A stretch of 64,000 nt of DNA, taken from positions 19,494,427 to 19,558,426 of the forward strand of contig OX442315.1 in NCBI GenBank assembly GCA_949358305.1. Reading direction: 5' to 3'. The number at the start of each line of letters is the position of its first letter. Position 1 is the stretch's first letter. Both the position numbers and the translations under genes were made by a program. The notes under the pieces are model-generated. The model was not told where the DNA came from, did no database searches, and was given only the letters and a program-made list of their open reading frames with translations. Below, piece by piece: positions 1-13,906 of this stretch. Source of the DNA: Strigamia acuminata. Lineage: Eukaryota > Arthropoda > Chilopoda > Geophilomorpha > Linotaeniidae.

Positions 1-3000
1 ATAAATACAGCTGCGGGAAAAAATGTAAACCGCATCCACGACCGTTGCCGGAAACCCCGTCCTTTCCTTTAATTGACAACCTTGTAGTTTAGACTTTTCC
101 TTGTAATACAAGACCCGCAAATTCAAATTACACGTTTCCTTAACGGTATAAGAACTTGTATTTGTAAATACAACCGCGGAAAAATCATTATTAGACACTT
201 TCGCCACTCCATGGGATAGTTACATGGCGTAAATCCATATCAAAATGCGGGAACAGGACCAAACACATTTCGTGGCAAATTGGAGCCTCGTGTTCAGTGT
301 CAGAAAAGCACAATTTATGACTGGCCGCCATTGCTATTTATGACCCTTCAAACCATGATTTATCTTGACCTACGCAAAAGCGCTGAGTAAGAGCGGTGGC
401 CCCAAAACATCTTAACATGATGCGTATCCTCTCTCATCATGACCTCTTCTTTAATTTATCTTCATAATTCTGTTTAACTTTCAGTTTATTTTCACTAAAA
501 ATCAAAATTACTTTCTTATCGCCTCGAAAAATCGAGAAAAACCCCTCCCCCCTTAAAACCACTTTTAATAATACACCAATATCACGTTGTGTGATTTGTC
601 AAACCATAAAAATAAAGAATCCCACTCCCATTATTCACGCAATTTGTAAAGCACACAACACTAGCAAAACTTTCATGAAAGAAAAATATTCCGAAGTACA
701 AAATATATATATATATTTGTATATGAATTTTTCTTTAAAAAAAAAAGTTAATTTATCTTGAGAGCAATGAGTTTTGACGCTATTGTATGCTACAAGAAAC
801 TGAATAGGCTTTGGTGTACACTCAGACTCGAAAAGCAAACTTTTATCCAAAGAAGACTCAAGCACACAATTGGAAAGCTTTCGATCGAAAAACCTTCAGC
901 TGAATGAGCCATCAACCACTGCCACCTGGGAACATCACACGGGGAGAAAAGAACAGAAACATTCTGTCTAACGAATTAGTTAGAAAAAAACAAACAAAAA
1001 GAATAAGTGAAAACGTGTTATTTTTACTCACTTTTGAACATCATGAAAAATTGATAGCAAGTAATAAAATTAATGTAATAAACATAAGCCCAGCTTACTG
1101 CAGCCTTCTGTACAAATAGACCAATCACTGTAATATATAGACATCCATCGCTATCATAAACCAGTCTAGCTGGAGTCGATGAAGTTGACAAATTAGGAGA
1201 TTTGTGTCTTCACTTGTACGGATCAAAAGCCAATTCAACTATCCATTTACTCATATACTTTCCCCCACACAATGGAAAGACCGTTCATATTTTCATAAAG
1301 AACAATATAAAAAAATATTTATCGATATATTACACAGTTTATTAAAAATACATAAACTTATATGTAATTACGATCATTTGACATCTGTATCCGTCTAGCA
1401 AAAGAATAAAAGATTATAGTTTATGTTTTGAAAAGACAATAAGCCTACACGACAAATGACGCTATCCATTGCACGCCACACGGTCATCAAAGGCGTTTTT
1501 AATTAAGTTATCATCCAATAGAAGAAAAAAAAATTATAATTTAAAAAAAAAAAATCCTCTTCGAAAACATCGACGATCTTTAAGTGAAATTCCAGTTTTG
1601 AGATTGCTGGCAGAGGTCGGGTGGCGATACATCTCACGACACTTAACTCAGGCGACGGCTGGCTAACTGGCCCGAAGCGTAAATGCCAAAAATGTCGACT
1701 CTATTCATGTCAAAGGTGAGTGATCACCGAAAATAGTAGCTCGAGTTTGCCCACTTTTGGCTTTGTTTTAACTTGAAAACTCGCTCGCAAATGTGCATTA
1801 TTTTACACGGTCAACGGGGAAAAGGAAAAGCAAAAATTCCACATCTTTTGTTGCAAAATGAGTCAGTGGACACACCTCCTCGCATATCCCAAAGCGGCTC
1901 CCAAGCTCCCAAAGAAAAATGACCCTTTTTGGCAGGTACTAGTTGCTCATCTTCAATCAGCTACGTGATGTTGACGATCGCCACTATACCGATGATGCTC
2001 TTTTTTGTGGCTAAGAAAGAACCACCCAAACGAATCACCACCCCTCGCCAGTGTACAATGACGTGGGGACGCGTGGCCACATGATTGATTTGTTTTCCGA
2101 TTCCGGTGTGTGTTGCGAACTCTTTTTATCTCTTTCTTCTAAATGAGAGAGACAGTTAAAAACCCGAGTCGAATAAAACTGATTTTTTTTTTTAAAATAA
2201 AAAAAAAATATTTAATCAATATTTTCTTTTTATGTATGGTAATAAATGTTAGATGAGTATACATGAATATTTCAAAAGTCGTTTCAGAATTTACAGTTGC
2301 TGAACTGTAAGTAATGCGAACTGAAAATGAGGTTCGTGACTTTGAGAAAGATTAATGCTAAAATTTTATTGAGATGTTTGCCGAGTTTCATTTATTCAAG
2401 ATACTGCGGGGAAAACAACCCTTCTTCATTGCTCCTTCACCTGCCTGCCCACACACAGCAGCTGGACACTCAGACCGAGGGTCGTCGCCAGCTTACTTAT
2501 CTGACAAGCGGAACGTACAAGTAAAAGTCATTTGGGTTAAAATTGGGGAGTGTCTGCAAGGCTAATGTACCCGAGTTTGAGCTTGTTCATTTAAAAACAC
2601 AAGGCCTATTTTTTCCATTAAAAAAAAAACAACAACAAAACCTTCGGATATCGCAACAACGCGCAGACGTAATTATTTTAGTTTATATACTAATAATAAT
2701 AATAATATTTTGAATATCAGAAAGAATGAAGGTAAGTTGATATGTTTAATCTAAATTTCTATAAAAAAAATGCAAACCATTAGTACTTTTTCTATAATGA
2801 GAAAATAAATGAGGGTAATTGCTTTCCTTGTATCAAAACATTTATTTTTCCACGTTCTTTATTAAACATTTAATACCGTAAAAGCCGTTTTCCTAATGAT
2901 CTAGAGTATATTAAATTTTAATAATCTCAAATTACGGTATGTAAATAAAACTTCCGCTACCAGTATCTTTTAAATATTAGAAAATCCCTTTCTTTCTAAA

Positions 3001-4348
3001 AGAAAACACGACTTTTCCAATCATTTTTAAGTAGTTGTTTTTGTACGAGAATACAAAGACAATGCCGCTGGACAAACAAGGGAAGAGAAATGGGTCTTGT
3101 ACTCAAACATGGGTTACTTTTGTCATTATCCCAGTTGGAAAAAGAAATATGCATTTCTTACCAATCGCAGCAGATCATTGCAATCACGATACAGCTATTA
3201 TTATCATCACAAACTTATAAAATAAAAATAAAAATACCTTTTAATGGAAATTTGCCAAATAAAGTTTATTCTAGCGCGGCAGTGGCTTTGAAATTGATCG
3301 CAGGAAATTGAGCAAAGTAGTTGACAAACAAATCAAAAACCGCCCGTTTTTGTATGTTTAAAGCGAAACCGGGTTCAATTTCAATACTACACCGCTTTCT
3401 AAACGTAAACACCTATTTGTGGTACCAACAGGGTTCTAAACGTACCGGAACAAACCGGAATTGTTTCGCTTCGTAAAATTATAAAAAATATATTAGTCCA
3501 GTTGGTGCTAATTTTTTTTTCTTGTAATTTTGTAATTTTACAAATTATTATTTTTTTTAATTTTGAAGTTACACTTCCATTTCGAGCCCTGGGTACTGTG
3601 ACACTGGGTACTTACCATTTTAGTTTGTACACAGCGACGAAAGACATTAATTCAACTCCTCCCATTTTTTCATCAAACCAGTGACACAGGGTGAAATAGT
3701 TGAACGTCTATTCAAATGTCAGATGACAAAAAAAAAAACCAGTTTGCCCAGTGGAAAACTATTGGGAGGAGAGCACTTCACACAATTGGTCATACACGTT
3801 TTTGATTTAAGGTAATCTTCTCTCCACCCCTGAAATTTATCCTGAAACATTTTGTAACATTAAAAATTAAAAATTATCAGACACAACTTTAATATTAACG
3901 ACTAAAATTACTTTTATGTTGGGGTTATGAAAGGAAAGATAATTTTGTTTCTCGTTTCGGTGGTCCTATGACGTTTAATAACCACCCTCCACTTATTTTA
4001 CTTCGCAAAATCTGTGTCCAAGTTATCTCTGTAGGTCAATGGTCGCCCTCGCCATTATCACACCACGTGGCTGGAACATATCGTGCTGCTCGCTTCCCGC
4101 GTGAAGATTTAAATGTTTAATTAATGAATAATGTATGTGTTTTAATTATTTTAATTATTTTTTCAAAATTAATATTATGTAATAGTGTATTCACGTTAGA
4201 AGATATCTTTTTTGCGTCTAAAATCCATTTCGCCTTTTACGGGAAGTAATACGAAGATTTTATACATTTTTCTGGACTAAAAGCACAAGGAATGACATCA
4301 TGGATCTTGGTGCTATTGAAGTGAAGATCCGAGTTCTGGAATAGTTTA
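1..4348. other. AT-rich non-coding region upstream of HIBADH
   Basis: I see no recognisable coding exon or RNA gene here on either strand. Short open frames are low-complexity and match no family I know. Three details stand out. A good splice donor (AAG then GTGAGT) follows a short ATG-containing stretch near 1683-1716. A 9-bp inverted repeat flanks about 110 bp at 3361-3471. A CCACGTGG E-box lies near 4064-4072, within a few hundred bases of the HIBADH start, where a promoter is expected. The rest is homopolymer runs and AT-rich spacer. Confidence 0.6.
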
Positions 4349-6164
4349 ATGAAAATGGCCGTCACCAGGATTATGATGTTGACGAAGAGTTTAAAATTTG
4401 GAGGAATTTTTAATAATACCGTTCGTCAGTTTTGTGGTAAATTAATTTATAATTTATGAAAAAGAGTGAGATATTATTTTTGATATAAATTTCTAATTAA
4501 ATTGATGTAAAACATACGATTTATTTCAGCTTCTGCAAACCTTGCGTCGTCCAAACCCAAAGTATGGTACAGATAAATATTTAAAAAACGAAATGTCTAA
4601 TACAGTATATTGTTTCTAATATTTTAAAACAGGATGCTACACCTGGTGAAAATGAAAAAATTGGTTTTATCGGCCTGGGAAAAATGGGTGTTCACATGTG
4701 TCGAAGTCTCATGAAAAAAGGACATAAACTTGTTGTTTTTGATATTTACCCCGAATCAATGAAACTAATGAACGAAGAAGGAGCCGAAATGGCAAAACAT
4801 CCTGCTGAAGTAGCTGAAAAAACAAATAAAATCGTGACAATGCTTCCATCTACAGCAAGTGTATTAGAAGTGTACGACGGTTCACACGGAATTCTTAGGT
4901 AACGAGAAATACATCAGAAATGCAAAGAGAAAATGAAGTAAAATAAAAAATTTATTTCAGGAGTGTCAAAAAAGGAACTTTATTGGTCGACAGCAGCACT
5001 ATAGACCCGAGCCAATCGCAGGAAATTGCTGAGTTGGCTGAGGAATTAGACGCCGTTTACGTAGATGCACCTGTATCAGGCGGTGTAATTGCTGCGAAAT
5101 CAGGATCCTTAACGTTTATGGTAGGAGGCGATCAAAAGGATTTTAATTCCGCCAAGCAACTACTTGACTGTATGGGTACTAATATCATTCACTGTGGTGA
5201 AGTCGGCACCGGCCAGGCTGTCAAGATTTGTAACAACATGCTATTGGGAATTTCTATGATTGGAGTTGCCGAAACCATGAATCTAGGAATGAGGTAATAA
5301 TAGAGACGAAGACCAAATCACCGAATACTGAATATTCAGTCATAAAAATGAATTTTAAAGAAATAACTGCACATGTGGCAATCTGGGTTAAATGAAAATG
5401 AAGATAATTGAAGTGGGTGTCTGGCCTGCACCTGAAAACATCATTCTTTTGTTATTATGCCTTATCAGGGCATTAGCAATTAAAACATTGTTGTTAAGGG
5501 AGAATAATTGAATTGTGAGCATAATTAATGCTACAAACATTTGAGGACCAACGTGTATTTGCTGAACACACATTTTTGGTGTTTGCTCTTCACAGTTTGC
5601 AGAGCAAATGCCGAATGGTAAATCCTGACAACCAAAAGATTCGGTATTTGGTAATTTTACAATTTTAAGGCATTTATTTACGTTTTTTTTAATATAGAAA
5701 TTAAACTGCTTTGTATTTTTCAGACTTGGTTTGGATCCTAAACTCCTGAATAAAATTATCAATAGCAGCAGCGGCCGCTGTTGGTCAAGTGAAATTTACA
5801 ATCCAGTACCGGACGTCGTTGAAGGAACACCATCTTGCAATAATTATGAAGGAGGATTTTCCACATCATTGATGACCAAGGTTTAATAGGCTTAATACGT
5901 TACATATATACAGTTTCTAACGTACAGATTCTTTAATAGGATATGAGTTTAGCTCAAGGAGCTGCCATTGCTACAATTTCTCCAACACCATTGGGTGCAG
6001 CAGCTCATCAGTTGTTTCGTTTAATGATGCAGAGAGGCTTTTCAAAAAAGGATTTTTCGTCTGTTTTTCAGTTCCTTCAGGAAGGCACAGATGAAACCTT
6101 TAAACCAGCGAAGGTGAAATTCGAGTCGAAGCTTAAGGCTCGACCAAAAGAGAAGGAACCGTAA
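4349..6164 (+). CDS. Hibadh: 3-hydroxyisobutyrate dehydrogenase, mitochondrial (6 exons)
   Basis: The NAD-dependent enzyme oxidises 3-hydroxyisobutyrate to methylmalonate semialdehyde in valine breakdown, in the mitochondrial matrix. Coding exons are 4349-4436, 4530-4561, 4633-4898, 4961-5293, 5724-5880 and 5940-6164; phases close and give 366 residues. Residues 1 to about 35 are basic and hydroxylated without acids, as in a mitochondrial targeting peptide. The Rossmann loop GLGKMG lies at 54-59, the substrate signature DAPVSGG at 164-170, and the catalytic Lys217 and Asn221 in the KICNN stretch. The start is taken at 4349; the in-frame ATG at 4355 is equally usable. The human protein has 336 residues and ends close to the DETF motif, whereas this one carries about 20 more, mostly charged residues. 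The gene converges on Lunapark. Confidence 0.95.
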
Positions 6165-6219
6165 AACTGAAAATGGCATCACTTTTTTTTTTCCTGAAAT
6201 TAAAAATGAAAATTAAACA

Positions 6220-6229
6220 AATAAATAAA
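6220..6229 (+). terminator. Poly(A) signal of HIBADH
   Basis: Two overlapping AATAAA hexamers (6220-6225 and 6224-6229) lie about 55 bases after the HIBADH stop codon, in the position expected for 3' end formation. Confidence 0.6.
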
Positions 6230-7586
6230 TCGTATCTCTGATTTTATACAAATTGATTATGAAATGATTCAACGCGTTGGAATCGTTAGTAGATGTTTAT
6301 AGTTGGCAAAATACGTCATGTAACATTTAACAACTGAGGAATTTGAAGTTTAAGCACTCATGAAATTGTATTAACATTACGAAATCGGGATTATCAATTT
6401 TTATGTCACTGTGTCATTAAAAACAAGAATAATTGCATTTTCTTTTGTAAGGTGCTATGAATAAACCAGTGGTTCTGTTTAATTCTGTAGTTTGTTTTTT
6501 TCTCCTTTATCTGACGAAGTGTCTGTACTTATGTTGAGTGGGTGTTTGAAGTTTTGTTGTCTGCGAATGTGCTGCCCTCTATCGCGTTAAACTTCTATTA
6601 AACTTAGAACACCCATCACACAAATAGCGACACAAATTTTATCGTTTAATTTATTGAGAAATATTTTGGAATATCAAATATTTGAGCGAGTCCAAGTCGG
6701 GAAATGCATTATTTAAATTTTTATTTTTCTCAAACTATTTTACAATTTTTCAAAAATAATTTCTTTCAATTTCCTCATTTTTATACACAACTGAAATTAA
6801 TCATTAATTAAAAGATTGATAACTCAAAAAGTTATTGAACAAAAGTGAATTACATAAAACTGAAACAGTTTTAGATATGGTCACTTTTCTTCATTTTACA
6901 ATAGAAACTCGTAAATTTAATTACAAGGTAACAAGAATTTTACGGTAAATTAATTTACCAATTAGAAAAAAAATATATATTATCAATCACAAATAAAAAT
7001 CAATAGTTCGTTGAATTACAAAAAATTAGCACCAATTTTTAAAATCTTCACAGCATTTCAGTTCATATTACGCATAATAAATGTTTTAGAGATAATACAA
7101 TGCAACCACAATACATACATGACACAAATGTCTTTTTCTTTCAAATTTCGTAATCAAAAAAAAATATGTCAAGGTAAAAATCGGGCGACATACGACGTGA
7201 GCATATACACAAGTTAAAAATGGAAGAACTAAGCATTAAAGTTTTGACTAAACTCCTCCAAAATTGACCAATTCAAAAATTGTTATTTTTAAGTGAAAAT
7301 ATTGACTGTACTTCAACGTCAAAATTGTCAGTAAATTATTCACAAATTTTTATTCAGTTGACCTTTATAAAAAAAAGTAACAAACGAATAAACACAGAAC
7401 TTGGTCAAGTCTCCAAAATTAATTTGATTCTTTCCTCCCAACCAAACTCACAATGAGCTCACAGAAACATTTGAATCATTCGATTTAACTTTAAAACTAA
7501 TTCATCATATACACTAATTTGCAAATTGAGCAAAAGAAATTTATACATATCTACATGCAAACATTTTTATTTTTTTTTTTTAACTT
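6230..7586. other. Convergent 3' region between HIBADH and Lunapark
   Basis: There is no coding signal; the sequence is AT-rich. It should hold the Lunapark 3' UTR, read leftward from 7586. Possible minus-strand poly(A) signals (TTTATT on the plus strand) occur just after the Lunapark stop near 7566 and again near 7349-7354. I see nothing else of note. Confidence 0.5.
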
Positions 7587-10500
7587 TTAATTGTTTTCAA
7601 CTTCGGCTAGACGAAATTGAGGTTGATCTCCTTCACCTAGTTCGCTCTTTTGGTTTTCGTCTTTTTCTTGTGGCACTGAAGTATCCGAACCTAGAAAGAA
7701 ATAAAACAAATTAGAATATATAATAATAGATTAATTAAAAAAATACAAAACAAAAACAAATCAATCTTGATGTATAAAACCCTCAAGTTGTACTCAAACA
7801 TCCATTTTTTTTAACCCTAAAAGAGCGAAAATCCATTTTTCTTTGTCACAACTTCTTTTCGCAAAACCATGACGAGCTATTGGTACAATTGTACGATGAT
7901 TCATGTATAGTTTTATTTTTAAATACATGTAATGGTGTAGTAGTTACAACGTTGTTTGCGTTTAGATTAGAACAACGTAAACACAGAGAAAAAATTGCTT
8001 GAATTAATAGGGTACAAAAGATGAATGATTTTCAGCAGCTCAGAGTTAAGTTCGGTCTTGACACATCAAAACATTTATCACAAATCCTCAAATAGAGATC
8101 CGCCACTTTCAAAGTCACACAACCAAGTCTGGAGGGAATATTTGTCAAAGCAAAACCCAACCTCATTAGTAACTAAATTGGCAAACTTTGAAAAACACAA
8201 CTTCGCTCTCAAAGTTCACACCCGAAATAACCAACACAACTAAATATTTAAATCTTTTAGATAAACAGCTGCAACAACCGCATGTCGTTTAATCTGTACC
8301 CGTTTCCAAAACAGAGAAGCTTTCGATCTACTCTACCGATATATACACTCGAATTTCACCCTCGTAATCCTTTATAATTAAACCTCACGACAAGTCTTGT
8401 TAAAGTGCAAAGAGTTTTGCTAAAAGCACGCAGCTTGAAATTAGAAGAATAGAGACTTTACAATAAATTTCTCAATCAATTTTCCTCGCCCTTCTTGTCA
8501 ACCTGTCACTTGTTTTTTTCTCACATCGTTCTCTCGCTCTCTCAGTCTCGGCGCAATGCATATTTTTTCCAATTCTTTCTAATTTACCTCATCCAACCGA
8601 TATCTAGTCCCATTCAACATTCCATCAAATAACCACGAGTTTTTAGCTGAAAATGTAAAACCAGATGGCTGCAAGCGAGAATCATTTGTCAATTCTGACA
8701 ATTACGCCAAGTAAGAGTGAGACCAGTTAAGTATCTTTTTCTAATTTGACTCTTTAGATTAATTTAGATGTTGTCAGTACACAAATTCTACACACATACT
8801 ACCAATACTGCGTTACAAAACAAAAATAATTAATTTAGTATGGGTTAATAATGGGTTTGTACTGCTTTTCAACAATTCCCTCACATTTGAATGGTAAAAG
8901 TGAATATATTTCAGGTAAAAATTAATTTTCTAAATAAAAATTACAGTTCACAGAACAAAATTTGATTTTGTAGCACAAAATTCAATGTTTTTATCTCAAA
9001 ATTGAATTTTTTAGTTAAAAAAAAAATTTAATCAAATAAAAATTTCCTGGAAAATAAAAAAATAAAAACCGGAAATCCTGTATGTTTATCTACTTAACAG
9101 TATCAAATAATAAAATATTCCGATAAATATTTCTGTTTCACAAACTAAATTTAGGGTAAACCCCGCTTTAAATCAAATTTCGTTCAAAACATGAATAGAA
9201 AATGAGCAATTTAACTTTTATAACTTTAAAAATGGTCTAAAAAATGAAATTAATTCCTTTTAACCACTTAAATTCTCAAATAAAAAGTTAATAACCAAAA
9301 GCTTTGCAAAAATATGCCAAGAATCTCCAATAAACTGCACCGTAAATTACTGTCACGACTGTAGCAAGTACATCAATTTTTGGTTCATGATTAAAAAAAA
9401 GTATTCCATGTGAGAGAAGTTTCATTAATCAATGCCTCACAGTGACAGAATCCAGTGAGTGCAAATTTTGACTCGACACTCTACCACATTAACTTTCCCA
9501 TCTAATCTGTATTCCTAAAACTCCTTTAATAAATTCCAATCGTTCTACTACCCTTTATTACACTTTTACCTGGTTCCTGTATGAGAACATTAGGATCAGC
9601 TCCGTCTTCACTCGCTAGTTTTGATTCGCTCGAGTTCGTCACTTCTATATCCTCAAACTGGTACACTACAGCCTCGTCGTCGTCTAAATACTCAATCTCC
9701 CCATCGGGATCTATTTCTACTTCTTTTTCTTCCTCTTCCTCTTCGTCCCCTTCCAGTCTCTCTTCCACATACTCTTCCTCCAATAATTCGTTACCACTCG
9801 CATTTTCCGAATCCCCTTCTTGTTCCTCTAAAAAAAACAAAAAAAAATTGTTAATTAAAAATATGTCTTATTTTTTTTTTACAATATGGTCAACATGTGC
9901 AAAATATTACAGCCTCGGTGATTAAACGAGCATTGACTACCTGACATCTGACAGATCTTTAAAAATGACTTTGAATGAGTGACACGGAAACTGCAAAACA
10001 CATGTGTTGCGTGTTCAGTCAACATTTTCCACCCTTATTCACCCAAAAATCCAAAATATTGCCAAATCAACGTAATAAACCAACTCCTAAAGCATTTTAT
10101 TTCAAATAATAATTTAATTAAACAATTAGATAGACTAGAATTTGCTTACCCATACAATGTACAACAAAAGTGGGGCCCTTTCCGCGCAAATTTAAATATA
10201 GATGGGCAATCCCTACCCATCCATGCGTAAATAATGTTCGGTGACTTACAATGCCACCAACGGATCAAGACTGGTCACTACGTGTAAGCGGAAGTGCGTG
10301 TGTAGTCGCATCAACCTGCCAGCTTTTCCTGACCAACATGGCACTACCATTGTGTTTCTCCAAACCATCATTTGTCACTTGTCACTATTGAACCCTGCCA
10401 CTGCACACAATCACCAATTTCATTCACCTACTGAATAATTGGTACCGGCTACAAATACCCGAATCCTCAGAACAAAACCAATCATAACCGACTTTTTTTC

Positions 10501-12878
10501 AAACATAAAAGATGACAAAATTAGCGGCCAACGCACGTCAGTTTCCGACCGACTTTGTTTTTATCTTGTCGAGTGCAGTTATTAGAGCGGGCGAGTATGG
10601 GCAGCAAGCTGTCAGAATAATCCAGAATTGATGGTGTCAAATTCACCCCAACCAAGCTGACAGGCAGTGAAAAGGTGCCATAAATTATTAGACCCACGTG
10701 TCATCCACGACATCCACAGGATAGCCATGCCCGAACTAGTGTCCACACTCAACACTATCAACTCTCTCATTTTTCAAACGTTTCAAACTTATTTGTTTCA
10801 AAGTTTTTCACGTGGAAGAATAAAGAAGAAGAAAAAAACTGAAGCAATGAAATGAACTCCACTAGTCATAAACCGGAAATAAAAGACGAGATTGAGTTCA
10901 ATTGGAGTGAACTCCATTAAAATGAGACGGTGCTAGACACTACAATTACTAGAAAATAATCGATTCCTAATTGGACATCACATAAATGTTTAAAACAGCC
11001 GTACACGTTATTAGAACCGCATTAGCAAATGAACAGCAAACTGCATAAAAGAATTTTTTTTTTTTTTTTTTTTAAAAACAAACAAGCGAGTTAATTTTAT
11101 TTTACATTTTCTGAATTTCTGGTCAACCGAATGCAGATTTTGCATACGACTGTTTTAAATGTTATAAGATATGATTAATAAAATCTGAATATGATTTGAG
11201 AATCTTTGGTATAGTTTCAATTCATCGTTACTCACCTGCGACTTCCGTTAATTCAACTTTGGAAAGTTCCGATTCTTCCTCAGACGGCACAGGCTGAACA
11301 AATTGATGATCTGGTAATCGCGGAGCTGCTGGTCGCTGCTTTCTAGCTGGATTCCAATAGTAACAGTAACAGCACCTAAACGCTATTATTTAAAAATTTA
11401 AATTAATTTCTAAAACAGCCTTTCCATTAAATTTTATTATGCATTTTACCAATGTATTCAAATTCCTCTTTCAAAGCCATTCCGTTGTGGGAATTACACT
11501 GGCGACAAATAAGTGCGAATCGGGTGTTGGGTCCATCGCCTACTAAATACTCTATCAGACGCTCCATAAATGTTCTATCCCGAGGCAAAATCGGACGTGG
11601 CATCGGTGGACCCGGTGGGCCTAGAGAAATTAATTCATTTCGTTTCTATTAAATGTGTTTTTAAAAAAAGTTGACCGTCATCACGTACGAAAACCAGATA
11701 TTCCTTGTTGTAAAGAGCCCGCCGAAGGTAATCCCTGAGAAAATCCTGCAGAACCCGAAGACCGGCCTGCTGGCATTGACATCTGAGATTTTATGTTTGG
11801 GCTCGAGCATCCAACCGGGAAACCTACACTCGGAGGCGCGACTCTTCGCCTTATTCCTCGAACAAAATTATCAAAAACAAAAATATTATTAAAATGGCAC
11901 ACCTTCAATGCCATACCAATTCAAACTAACCTGGTTCTGACACAGTCGACATTGCTTCCTCACTAGCAGTCTAAAAAGAAAAGAAAAAATGAAAGAAAAA
12001 TATAAATAATAAAATAACAAATTCATTCATTTTCAACTGATCAAAAAGAAAGAAAATTTAATGTTCTACCCCAGGTTTGCGGAATTGATCGGGATCATAT
12101 CTTTCGAGCAATTCACGAGCCACTTTGTACGTTTCAGTTTCCATCACGTCTTCCAAAATTTTGCGTTTCTTGCGGAGTAAATCAGTCAAACGGGTCTCAT
12201 TTTTCCTTAATCTCGATTGAAAAAACCATTTTGTTAATTCTCTCAATACCCAAACTCTGCAAAAAAAAAGGGAAGAATGAAAAAAATTCATTTCAATTAC
12301 AATTTTGTACACATTTGAATTTACTTACAATAAAGGAAATAGGACTAATGGAAGCGAATAGACTACTTGTTGACTAAGCTCATTTGGAAAGTAATAAAGG
12401 TAAAAAATAGTAGCAAAGCACACGTAAACAACCACCGATACGGCTATCAGTGATCCTAAAAATTGTTTTTGCCGTTGTTGAGTGCATATTCGATATTCGT
12501 GTATATTTTTTATATCCTGTAACAAACCAAACTATTTAAATTGAAGCAAAAATTCCACGCAACTGACAATTTAATTACCTTTTCTATAGATTCCAGTTGG
12601 TCTTTGGTATTCGTCTTCTATAAATAAATAAATAAAAATATATATGTTAAAAATACATTTTTATTCTCTCAAATTGTATTTAAATATTGGAGTCGCACCA
12701 GTTGTAAATTAATCATAGATTGAGCACTTTTCAATTTGCAAGCCTAAAAAAGCCGAGTTCTGCTATCAGAACAATTTAAAGAATGTACCGCTGATTCACA
12801 ATACGCTAGCAACATTTACATCGTTGCAACTTGGAATCTTTCATGACTTACCCTAAATCTCGAAAGTAATAGGCCCAT
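7587..12878 (-). CDS. Lnpk: Lunapark, ER three-way-junction protein (10 exons)
   Basis: Lunapark sits at three-way junctions of tubular ER and stabilises them. Exons in transcript order: 12852-12878, 12579-12617, 12329-12516, 12070-12256, 11931-11970, 11689-11856, 11450-11620, 11236-11382, 9570-9827 and 7587-7690; phases close to 442 residues (human about 428). The N-terminus starts MGLLLSRFR, with a myristoylation-type Gly2. Two hydrophobic segments lie in exon 3 and the start of exon 4, followed by a charged helix (RKKRKILEDVMETETYK) typical of the family. A proline/serine-rich linker leads to the Lunapark zinc finger, with Cys255, Cys258, Cys277 and Cys280 around SHNGMALKEEFEYI. The C-terminal exons encode a very acidic tail. 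The gene is divergent from TMEM169, and its last intron is about 1.9 kb. Confidence 0.95.
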
Positions 12879-13906
12879 GTCAAAATGAAAATTAGTAGAA
12901 ACTCTCGATTGTTCAGTGATAACACATTTGTCAACTTCTGCTCCCTACTGAAGTACAGACAGCCATATTTGATTCGTGACAGCGCAAGGTGAGGTAAAAA
13001 TGAAAAATACTAAACTGTTTTGAGTGCTGTCCTCTGTCGGCAGAAGTTATAATTTCGTGCTTACTATTACAGTAGTGTTTTTTTTTTCAGTAGGTTTTTC
13101 CTTTCAATTCAATTTGTAGTTCAGACTGACATGAGAAAAACTGCCTTGTTTGGAAAGCAGTGAAGTGAATAAATAGCATCAAAAATCGGGCATGAATATC
13201 ATTAATCAAATTTCCTGCACCAAATGTTCAAATTTTATTAATTATGAAGATGTCAAATATAATTAATTACTCATTGCCAAGCTTATGATGTATGAGTCGC
13301 GAGTCGACGAACAAATAAAAACGATAAGTTGGTGTAAAAATAAATGGATTAAATCTTGCAATTATGCTTTTCGCAGTTATATGTAAATATAATTAGTGGA
13401 AAATGTTTTAAATTTTGATATTGTCTAAATACATCTCTCTGAGAAGAAAACATTTTCACGAAATATGATTTACCGACAACCAAATATAATAAAATTCTCG
13501 AAAATAAAACATTATAAATATAAATAAACCAAAATCACGATTTTAGCCTCCGAGCATCCACTTGCTCGCTTTTGTTTGACAGTAATGTTATTTCCTGCCA
13601 ATTTACGTCATAAAGTATCAAAAACACCCTACTGAAACGGAGATTTTATTCGTTAAAACCAAAGCATTCATCTTTTAGGAACAGGAAAACTGAAAGCACC
13701 AAATAGAGAGACCCTTTATTCTGTGATGAAAGTGCGGAAATCCTTCATTTAGGAATTCTATAAACAATATCTGTGAGTATAATAAATCTGTAGGATATTG
13801 ATTAAAATATTTTCTAAGATTTCATCAGATTTCGAAATAACAAACGCTTATATTGCTTACTTTCTTACAGACAATGATGTAAGCACCTGTTCACATCAAC
13901 AACAAA
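12879..13906. promoter_or_regulatory. Divergent promoter region Lunapark / TMEM169
   Basis: The start codons of two oppositely oriented genes lie about 1 kb apart, so both promoters must lie here. On the plus strand a donor-like CT/GTGAGT near 13771 and an acceptor TTCTTACAG ending at 13870 could excise a roughly 100-base intron from the TMEM169 5' UTR. Another donor-like AAG/GTGAGG lies near 12990. No TATA box can be assigned with confidence. Confidence 0.45.

Noticed and set aside
9581-9925. Serine-rich 114-codon frame on the plus strand
   Set aside because: It is the exact antisense of the acidic Lunapark exon 9 (Glu/Asp codons read backwards give Ser); the sense strand has correct splice sites and phase.
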